From positions 1-64,000 of the forward strand of contig JAHHKH010000254.1 of assembly GCA_018679695.1 (NCBI GenBank): DNA of 64,000 bases, written 5' to 3'. The stretch comes from Maribacter sp. (GTDB lineage Bacteria > Bacteroidota > Bacteroidia > Flavobacteriales > Flavobacteriaceae). This document shows, in pieces, positions 57,936-64,000 of the stretch. The position numbers and the translations under genes were made by a program. The notes beneath the pieces are model-generated. The model saw only the letters and a list, made by a program, of their open reading frames with translations, was not told the DNA's origin and ran no database searches. Numbering within the stretch: the first letter of the stretch is position 1; each line of letters starts with the position of its first letter.

Positions 57936-58892
57936 ATGAGGAAATCATTTTATACAGTTGTTATTGGCGTTTTGATCATTCTCGGATGTGGAAGGGAAAA
58001 TAAGATTCCTGATGAAATATTGAATACCGAGGTAGATCTAAAGGTCTCTAGATTCGATAATGAATTTGCACAGGCAAGCCCAGAGGATATTCCGAAATTA
58101 AGAAAGGCATATCCCTACTTGTTTCCTGCTCCCGATAGTGTATGGGTTGCTAAACTCCAAGACTCGCTTCAATTTGAATTAAGGGAGGAGGTCAGGACTG
58201 AATTTGCCGACTTTGAGAAAGAGTTGGCTGATGTTGAAATGCTCTTTAAGCATATCAAGTATTACTTTCCAAAATATGAAGCTCCTAGAATTATTACGGT
58301 TACCAATGATGTTGACTATAATAATCGAATCATTTTGGCCGATAGCTTACTGTTCGTAAGCTTGGATAACTACTTGGGCCCCGACCATAAATACTATGGC
58401 GGTATGCAGAATTATATCGCGGCAGATATGAATCGTGATTTTATTATCAGCAATATCGCAAGTGCATTTGCCAATAAAGTTGTGCCGGGACCTAAAGACC
58501 GAACATTCTTGGCTCGTATGATTTACTATGGCAAGATTTTATATCTTAAGGATAAGCTGATGCCTTTTCATAGCGATGAACAAAAAATCACTTATTCAAA
58601 AGACCAACTGGCTTGGGCCCAGGCAAATGAGGAGCCTATGTGGCGGCATTTTATAGAACAAGAACTATTGTATAGTACAGATAATAGATTGTCTTTGCGA
58701 TTTTTGGATCCAGCCCCATTTTCCAAATTTGGTCTGGAATTGGATAATGAATCCCCAGGGCGATTGGGGCGGTATGTAGGATGGCAAATTGTTCGTTCCT
58801 TTATGGAGAAGAATGAAGTTGACCTACCGCAATTATTGAATTTGTCGGCAGCGGATATTTTTAAGGAATCGAACTATAAACCCAATAAATAA
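57936..58892 (+). CDS. gldB: Gliding motility lipoprotein GldB
   Basis: A 318-residue lipoprotein with signal and lipobox at VLIILGCGRENK (lipid Cys near 20). The body has VDLKVSRFDNEFAQ, YPYLFPAPDSVWVAKLQDSLQ, and VGWQIVRSFMEKNEVDLPQLL, as in GldB of Flavobacterium johnsoniae, where it is required for gliding and for type IX secretion function. It is cotranscribed with gldC three bases downstream. Other gld genes are not in the window. Confidence 0.93.
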   Translation: MRKSFYTVVIGVLIILGCGRENKIPDEILNTEVDLKVSRFDNEFAQASPEDIPKLRKAYPYLFPAPDSVWVAKLQDSLQFELREEVRTEFADFEKELADVEMLFKHIKYYFPKYEAPRIITVTNDVDYNNRIILADSLLFVSLDNYLGPDHKYYGGMQNYIAADMNRDFIISNIASAFANKVVPGPKDRTFLARMIYYGKILYLKDKLMPFHSDEQKITYSKDQLAWAQANEEPMWRHFIEQELLYSTDNRLSLRFLDPAPFSKFGLELDNESPGRLGRYVGWQIVRSFMEKNEVDLPQLLNLSAADIFKESNYKPNK

Positions 58893-58895
58893 AAA

Positions 58896-59231
58896 ATGGC
58901 AAAGTTGCATACATCGGAAATTAAATTAAAGGTGGGATTGGACGAGAACCGGATTCCAGAAAAATTAACTTGGTCTGCCGAAGATGGCGGAATCAAAAAT
59001 GAGGATGCCAAGGCCATGTTACTGTCTGTTTGGGATAGCACTAATAAAGAATCCCTTAAAATTGATCTTTGGACCAAGGATATGCCAGTAGATGAAATGA
59101 AAATCTTTTTTCATCAAACATTGATCTCTTTGTCCGATACTTTTATGAAGGCTACACAAGATGAAAAAATGACGGCCACCATGAAGGATTTCTGTGACTA
59201 TTTTGCCGAAAAGTTAGACCTTAAAGGCTAA
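58896..59231 (+). CDS. gldC: Gliding motility protein GldC
   Basis: A 111-residue soluble protein (MAKLHTSEIKLKVGLDENRIPEKLTWSAEDGG in part: SEIKLKVGLDENRIPEKL). LSVWDSTNKESLKIDLWTKDMPVDEMK and FCDYFAEKLDL are GldC hallmarks. In F. johnsoniae GldC improves gliding but is not strictly required. Start is three bases after gldB. Same transcript. Confidence 0.93.
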   Translation: MAKLHTSEIKLKVGLDENRIPEKLTWSAEDGGIKNEDAKAMLLSVWDSTNKESLKIDLWTKDMPVDEMKIFFHQTLISLSDTFMKATQDEKMTATMKDFCDYFAEKLDLKG

Positions 59232-59386
59232 CGGTATTTTATTAATTGATGCTGAATAGTATTGAAATTTTGCTGTAATGGGGGATTTTTTTTAAGGTAT
59301 TCCCAAAAATTCGACATCCGAATCCGAAATCTAGAATTTATTTAAGTTTAGGAACTATTCAGTGCCTAGTTTTTAAGCATATGTAG
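59232..59386. other. Gap before phosphofructokinase, nothing recognised
   Basis: No hairpin with a T-run, repeat or small frame of note is seen between gldC and the promoter element at 59387. Confidence 0.4.
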
Positions 59387-59394
59387 TACTTTTG
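59387..59394 (+). promoter_or_regulatory. -7 promoter element for phosphofructokinase
   Basis: TACTTTTG matches TAnnTTTG exactly, 37 bp before the ATG; the -33 box is unclear. Confidence 0.45.
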
Positions 59395-59431
59395 GGGCTT
59401 AATTAAGTGCTACGATAAACGAGCAACAAAA

Positions 59432-60760
59432 ATGGCAAAAGAAGAAAAATTCGATATCGACATTTTAGGGAAAGCTTCATATGATTCTCCTTTACGACTG
59501 AGTAAAAGGCGGGGGGATAATATTTTCAACTTTGTGAAAGAGGATGAAAAAATATTGCAGGATACCTCGTTGGAAGAATATAAAAAATGTTTGGCAGGCA
59601 AAAAGGAGCCCTTGGCCATGGTGAAAGCGGGTCCACGGGAAAAAATATACTTTAACACAAGAAAAACCAAGGCTGCCATAGTAACTTGCGGTGGGTTGTG
59701 TCCCGGCATAAACAATGTAATCCGCAGTTTGGTCATGGGCCTTACTTATTTTTATGGGGTTAAGGAGATTCTTGGGGTACGCTACGGTTATGAAGGTCTT
59801 ATACCTTCATACGGACATGATTTTGTTGATTTGACCCCCAGTTTTGTTAAGGATATCCATCAATTTGGAGGAACCATATTAGGTTCCTCAAGAGGGAGTC
59901 AAGACGTAGGTACCATGGTTGATTATATCTATGACAATGGTATTGATCTATTGTTCACCATCGGGGGCGATGGCACCTTAAAAGGCGCGGACGCCATAGG
60001 TGAGGAAATTAAGAAACGCGGTTATGATATTTCTGTAATAGGAATTCCTAAAACCATAGACAATGATATTAACCTTATCGATAAAACTTTTGGCTTTGAA
60101 ACCGCTTACAATGTAGCCAACCCCATCATTAGGGATGCCCACAATGAGGCCACCGGGGCTTATAATGGTATCGCCATTGTAAAGTTAATGGGTCGTGACA
60201 GTGGCTTTATTGCAGCCTCGGCGGCAATTTCCATGCCCGTGGTCAACTTTGTTTTGGTTCCTGAAATGCATTTTGAGCTCGAAGGTGAGAACGGCTTTTT
60301 AAAATATCTTAAGGAACGATTGGATAAAAAACATCACGCTGTAGTTGTAGTCGCCGAAGGTGCTGGACAGCATCTTTTTAGTGATGATGAAAAAGAACAG
60401 GTTACCGATGCCTCCGGAAATGTTAAGCATAAGGATATTGGGTTGTTGCTAAAGACTCGTATTTCGGAATTCTTTAAGAAGAATGATACCCCAGTAACCA
60501 TAAAATATATAGATCCCAGTTATATTATTAGAAGCGCTCCGGCCAATCCTGAGGATAGCGTATTCTGTAATGGCTTGGCTTATCATGCCGTTCATGGGGC
60601 AATGACCGGTAGAACTAGGTTTGTTGTGGGCCGGGTGAACAATCGATATGTTTATCTTCCAATTTCGGCTGTAACCAATAAAAGAAAAAAGATCAACTTG
60701 GAAGGTGGCTTCTGGTATACTGTTCTGGAAAGTACCGGGCAACCTTTTGAAATGCGCTAA
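59432..60760 (+). CDS. 6-phosphofructokinase, ATP-type with PPi-type second motif
   Basis: A 442-residue glycolytic enzyme. After a roughly 75-residue N-terminal extension come VTCGGLCPGINNVIRSLV, GGDGTLKGAD (near 178) and PKTIDNDI (near 206), then LMGRDSGFIA. Gly in GGDGT is the mark of ATP users (PPi users have Asp), while Lys in PKTIDND is more often seen in PPi-dependent enzymes (ATP-types have Gly). This mix is known from the trypanosomatid/plant-like ATP-PFK group, so ATP is the likely donor. It is a single-gene unit. Confidence 0.9.
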   Translation: MAKEEKFDIDILGKASYDSPLRLSKRRGDNIFNFVKEDEKILQDTSLEEYKKCLAGKKEPLAMVKAGPREKIYFNTRKTKAAIVTCGGLCPGINNVIRSLVMGLTYFYGVKEILGVRYGYEGLIPSYGHDFVDLTPSFVKDIHQFGGTILGSSRGSQDVGTMVDYIYDNGIDLLFTIGGDGTLKGADAIGEEIKKRGYDISVIGIPKTIDNDINLIDKTFGFETAYNVANPIIRDAHNEATGAYNGIAIVKLMGRDSGFIAASAAISMPVVNFVLVPEMHFELEGENGFLKYLKERLDKKHHAVVVVAEGAGQHLFSDDEKEQVTDASGNVKHKDIGLLLKTRISEFFKKNDTPVTIKYIDPSYIIRSAPANPEDSVFCNGLAYHAVHGAMTGRTRFVVGRVNNRYVYLPISAVTNKRKKINLEGGFWYTVLESTGQPFEMR

Positions 60761-60853
60761 AAGATTTTATAACCTGTCTTTTTTATAATTCTCAAACTCC
60801 TTTGCTAAATTAAGTTGATTGGCCATGTTGGTCTATAACTAAGCCTGGAATAT

Positions 60854-62470
60854 TTATTTTAAATTAACTGTAATTGGCCATCCCTCAAATTGCTGGGCAT
60901 CGATTTGGGTAACATCAACATATCTAGGCCAACATTCGAAAGTAGCTTCATTTGATTTGGTGTTAAAACGTATCAACCCATAACCTCCGCCTCTTGAATT
61001 GCTTTCGGGATTTACATAGGCATGCATGCTTATTTTGTTATTGAATCCATCCAAATAATCACCGGTCCATGGTAATGAAGTATTGGTGTTTGGGTTTGCA
61101 CCGGCTTTCTCATTTTCTGGCCACCACCATCTGCTGTAATAATCATTGACAATAGCAGGTACAACAAAAGCCCAGGGGCCATCACCAAATTCATGAATAC
61201 CGTGTTTAATTACTGTGGCCAAATGTTGGTCACCCGCAATATGTACGGCATTTGCCTTTTTGATTAGTGCAAGGGATTTGTTTCGACCAGTTTGGGGCCA
61301 ACCGTTGGAATCAAGATCGGCGTGTAAGCGATTTTCCAGTTGACCATGAATGTGGGCACCACCACAAAAACCCGTTTGCGAAAGCACTACTTTCAACGAT
61401 TGGGTATTTTTTGTTCCCCAATCCTCCAAAAAGTGCAATTGACGGTCACCAAGAAGTTTCAATCCAGGTAAATCTATTGATGCGGGATCATATTCCGGAT
61501 TCCGGATATGGTCAGGACGAGGCCCTTGTTGCGGTATTTTACCTTTGGGCCCTGATTTGAACTTCCGATCTTCCATAATGGCGAAATCAACTCCTCCTAA
61601 TATCAGGTTGGTGTAATAGACCCCAATGCCTTGTTCAATGGGAGTAGCGTCATAAGGGTCAGGTAAATGTGCGGTCTGACAGCGTTCTACCATTTTCACA
61701 TACTCGGGATGATAACGATAACCGCCATCAGAGCTTCCTTCCGCAGTGGAAACCTTGCCATTTTCACCCCACAGATTACCCTGGCCAATATCATGGTCAT
61801 CAGGAATTGTTATACAGGGTCGATTGCGAAAAGTCTCTTTAAATTGAAGACCGAATTTCAACCAAGCGGCCGTATGCTCGGTATGGTCATAGGACTGATC
61901 CCCAGCAAAGAAAATCAAATCGGGGTCCTGATGATTGATGTTGCGAACATAATTTTCCCTAAGACCACGGTCCTTATTTGAATTACAGGACAAGGCAGCC
62001 AAAACGATCTCATTTTTATCTTTAGGGTCTTTACGGATCAAGCCTTCGAACGACGCTTTTTCACCATGAAGCAACCTGTATTTCACATTTCTGGTATCAT
62101 CCCAATTTTCAATACGAAATAGGGCGGACCACCCTAAATCGTTCACCACTTGTTTTTGGATTTCCTTCCATTCCCCTTTATCTTCGATTTCTAAACGCAC
62201 CACTCGCGATTCTTCAGGGTACAAAGGATATAACTGGGCGCTCATTTTCAAGGTACCGTTTGAAACCGTATAGATTCCAAATGCCACAATACTGTCACGA
62301 TTTATTTTTAAGTTGATAATGGGATTATCCGTGCGATTCCACCAGTCATTGATGGCCAAGGTGTCAACATTTGAAAAAGGTGCGACTAATGGGGGATTTT
62401 GTTCTTTCTTTTTTTCGGAACAACTAAGAATACCAAGTAACAGAATTGCAGTTAGGATTATTTTTTTCAT
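60854..62470 (-). CDS. PhoD-like alkaline phosphatase / metallophosphatase lipoprotein
   Basis: A 538-residue exported protein with a lipobox (LLGILSCSEKK, Cys near 17). A PhoD-like metallophosphatase core follows: ALSCNSNKDRGLREN, DLIFFAGDQSYDH near 183-195, CITIPDDHDIGQGNLWGE near 218-235, VLSQTGFCGGAH near 362-373 and AVHIAGDQHLATVIKHG near 409-425. The metal-binding Asp, His and GD(Q/H) motifs are intact. Related proteins are phosphodiesterases or phosphatases on the cell surface; the substrate is not known. Confidence 0.85.
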   Translation of the reverse strand: MKKIILTAILLLGILSCSEKKKEQNPPLVAPFSNVDTLAINDWWNRTDNPIINLKINRDSIVAFGIYTVSNGTLKMSAQLYPLYPEESRVVRLEIEDKGEWKEIQKQVVNDLGWSALFRIENWDDTRNVKYRLLHGEKASFEGLIRKDPKDKNEIVLAALSCNSNKDRGLRENYVRNINHQDPDLIFFAGDQSYDHTEHTAAWLKFGLQFKETFRNRPCITIPDDHDIGQGNLWGENGKVSTAEGSSDGGYRYHPEYVKMVERCQTAHLPDPYDATPIEQGIGVYYTNLILGGVDFAIMEDRKFKSGPKGKIPQQGPRPDHIRNPEYDPASIDLPGLKLLGDRQLHFLEDWGTKNTQSLKVVLSQTGFCGGAHIHGQLENRLHADLDSNGWPQTGRNKSLALIKKANAVHIAGDQHLATVIKHGIHEFGDGPWAFVVPAIVNDYYSRWWWPENEKAGANPNTNTSLPWTGDYLDGFNNKISMHAYVNPESNSRGGGYGLIRFNTKSNEATFECWPRYVDVTQIDAQQFEGWPITVNLK

Positions 62471-62569
62471 TAGAGTTGTCTAAAATATGGATTGTGTAAG
62501 TACATCTAGGTTTAACAGACCAATGTGTCATTAAATATAGTATTTTAGATAGCAAACACTTGGAAGTAA

Positions 62570-62932
62570 ATGCAAGAAAAATTGATTTTTGTTTATAATG
62601 CAGACTCGGGTCTAAGTAATATGATCATTGATGGTGCACACAAAATATTCAGCCCAAGTACCTATGCTTGCAACTTATGTGACATTACCTATGGTACATT
62701 CACCGAGAACAGAATTTGGAAGAAATTCAGGGAAGCAACTTCATTGAAAATGGAATTTTTGCATAAAGACGAGTTTAAAAACCGCTATGCTTCCAAATTC
62801 GGGTATAAATTCGATTACCCCATTGTACTGATTACAGCCAAGGAGAACTTGGAGGTATTCATAAATGTGGAAGAATTGAATCAACTGGAAAATGCTGAGG
62901 ATTTGATCGCGATGATTCAGAAAAGAATTTGA
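62570..62932 (+). CDS. Conserved-looking small protein of unknown function
   Basis: A 120-residue soluble protein. It begins EKLIFVYNADSGLSNMIIDGAHKIF and has a CNLCDITYG stretch (CXXC) near 34-42, then a charged helix and DYPIVLITAKENLEVFINVEELNQL. It looks like a small alpha/beta fold, possibly thioredoxin-like by its length and CXXC, but I cannot place it. Divergent from the PhoD-like gene and convergent with engB, with five bases between stops. Confidence 0.7.
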   Translation: MQEKLIFVYNADSGLSNMIIDGAHKIFSPSTYACNLCDITYGTFTENRIWKKFREATSLKMEFLHKDEFKNRYASKFGYKFDYPIVLITAKENLEVFINVEELNQLENAEDLIAMIQKRI

Positions 62933-62937
62933 ATTCA

Positions 62938-63552
62938 CTAGTTATTTTCCTGAAAAAACTGTTGGTTGATCTCATCTATGTAATTCAAGAGTTCTTCCCT
63001 TCCAATATTTTTTGAGGATGAGGTGATGAAGTAATTCGGGGCCTCTTCCCAAACTCCATTTAGTAATTCTTTAATATAGGAATCCACCTTTTTTTCAATT
63101 GCTTTCGGCTTCAATTTATCAGCTTTAGTGAAAATGATACTGAACGGGATTCCGTTTTCCCCTAAATATTCGATAAAATCCAAATCGATCTTTTGAGGTT
63201 CGTGTCGAATATCAACCAAAACAAAAGCACTGACCAATTGCCTTCGTTTTATAAAATAATCGGTGATATATTTTTGAAAGGTCTTTTTATCCTTTTTGGA
63301 AACCCGGGCATAACCATAGCCGGGTAAATCGACCAAAAACCAATTCCCATTTATTTTAAAGTGGTTAATGAGCTGGGTCTTCCCCGGTCTACCGGATGTT
63401 TTGGCCAGTCCTTTTCGAGCGGTCAACATATTGATCAATGACGACTTCCCTACATTGGATCTACCAATGAAGGCATACTCTGGCAATGGCTCATTGGGGC
63501 ACTTGGCAACATCGGTATTGCTGATTACAAAGTCGGCCGACTTAATTTTCAT
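62938..63552 (-). CDS. engB: Ribosome biogenesis GTPase YsxC/EngB
   Basis: A 204-residue GTPase needed for 50S subunit assembly. G1 is FIGRSNVGKSSLINML at 28-43, G2/G3 region GRPGKTQLINHF and LVDLPGYGYARVSK, G4 TKADKLKPKA near 140-149, and SSSKNIGREELL near the end. Length is typical (195-210). It is 12 bp downstream of the partial alpha/beta hydrolase gene and on the same strand, so it is probably cotranscribed. Confidence 0.97.
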   Translation of the reverse strand: MKIKSADFVISNTDVAKCPNEPLPEYAFIGRSNVGKSSLINMLTARKGLAKTSGRPGKTQLINHFKINGNWFLVDLPGYGYARVSKKDKKTFQKYITDYFIKRRQLVSAFVLVDIRHEPQKIDLDFIEYLGENGIPFSIIFTKADKLKPKAIEKKVDSYIKELLNGVWEEAPNYFITSSSKNIGREELLNYIDEINQQFFQENN

Positions 63553-63564
63553 TTGAAAACGGGT

Positions 63565-64000
63565 TTAGAAATTTCGCTTTTCCAACCAGGCGTCAAGAAT
63601 TTCATTAAACTGATCTGGATGTTCCATCATAGGGGCATGGCCACATTTTTTAATCCAGAATAATTCGGAATCTGGAAGCAATCCATGAAATTCCTTGGCT
63701 ACATTTGGAGGTGTAACAGTGTCGTTTTCCCCCCAGATAATGCACGTTGGTGTTTTCATTTTAGGTAGATCTTTTGACATGTTGTGACGAATGGCACTTT
63801 TGGCAATAGACAAGGTCTTTACCAATTTTACACGATCGTTCACCGTTGCAAATACTTCATCTACGATTTCCTTTGTCGCAACAGCTGGGTCATAAAATAC
63901 ATCCTGTGCTTTTTTCTTTATGAATTCGTAATCGCCCCGTTTGGGATAACCATCGCCCATAGCACTTTCATAGAGTCCAGAACTACCTGTTATGACCAAG
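63565..64000 (-). CDS. Alpha/beta hydrolase, N-terminal part outside the window
   Basis: The last 145 or so codons of an alpha/beta-hydrolase enter from the right edge; the first visible codon is internal. VITGSSGLYES follows the nucleophile strand, the catalytic acid is in CIIWGENDTVTPP, and the catalytic His is in KCGHAPMMEHPDQF near the C-terminus. The family covers esterases, C-C hydrolases and haloperoxidase-like proteins, so no substrate can be given. It precedes engB by 12 bp. Confidence 0.85.
   Translation of the reverse strand, partial: LVITGSSGLYESAMGDGYPKRGDYEFIKKKAQDVFYDPAVATKEIVDEVFATVNDRVKLVKTLSIAKSAIRHNMSKDLPKMKTPTCIIWGENDTVTPPNVAKEFHGLLPDSELFWIKKCGHAPMMEHPDQFNEILDAWLEKRNF

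Noticed and set aside
1..64000. CRISPR arrays, transposons, prophage, rRNA or tRNA genes
   Set aside because: I read all intergenic regions and saw no regular spaced repeats, transposase or integrase genes, or cloverleaf-like sequences.

Overview
The window is a stretch of chromosome from a member of the Bacteroidota, almost certainly family Flavobacteriaceae. The evidence is the gliding-motility pair GldB/GldC, a Bacteroidota-style TonB, DUF5686, 2TM-domain and head-GIN proteins, an AT-rich base composition, promoters of the form TTG-N17-21-TAnnTTTG, and the near absence of Shine-Dalgarno sequences. Nearly all genes are core metabolism. I see no rRNA, tRNA, CRISPR array, insertion sequence, phage or other mobile DNA.

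Layout. 1-6.0 kb: a truncated 2TM protein, a CBM48 domain protein, then a minus-strand run etfB-etfA-bifunctional nuclease-nucleoside transporter-thyA. 6-13 kb: PDH E1 beta, a DUF5686 outer-membrane protein, soluble pyrophosphatase and a membrane ion-pumping pyrophosphatase. 13-15.3 kb (minus): TonB, peptidase E, deoxynucleoside kinase. 15.4-35.9 kb (all plus): one continuous sulfur and methionine island. It holds metK behind a structured leader; a SAM-I riboswitch, metY, a MetX-aspartokinase-homoserine dehydrogenase fusion and metZ; an Rrf2 regulator; DUF2061-cysH-cysD-cysN; sulfite reductase with a C-terminal HEPN-like domain, cobA and a siroheme synthase; then a second SAM-I riboswitch, split metH with a small monooxygenase-fold gene between the halves, and metF. 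Together these take sulfate to sulfide, then to homocysteine, methionine and SAM.

36-44 kb: a PagL-like deacylase, two head-GIN proteins, a serine hydrolase, and a Phe/Tyr operon (pheA-aminotransferase-tyrA-DAHP synthase/chorismate mutase). The operon is preceded by a 23-codon leader peptide with eight Phe and two Tyr codons and by mutually exclusive antiterminator and terminator hairpins, a textbook-type attenuator. 44-56 kb: housekeeping genes rsgA, dtd, mazG-like, aroA, queA, rlmN, a polyprenyl synthase, a sigma factor with a membrane partner and an outer-membrane protein, and dnaG. 56-64 kb: a LuxR-type response regulator, nadE, gldB-gldC, phosphofructokinase, a PhoD-like phosphatase, engB and a truncated alpha/beta hydrolase.

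The most notable observations are the phe attenuator, the multi-hairpin RNA ahead of metK that does not resemble SAM-I, palindromic candidate operators at the sulfate-assimilation promoters, the sulfite reductase-HEPN fusion, the triple methionine fusion, a DNA primase whose zinc-binding domain has lost all four ligands, and a response regulator with Glu in place of the phosphoacceptor Asp.
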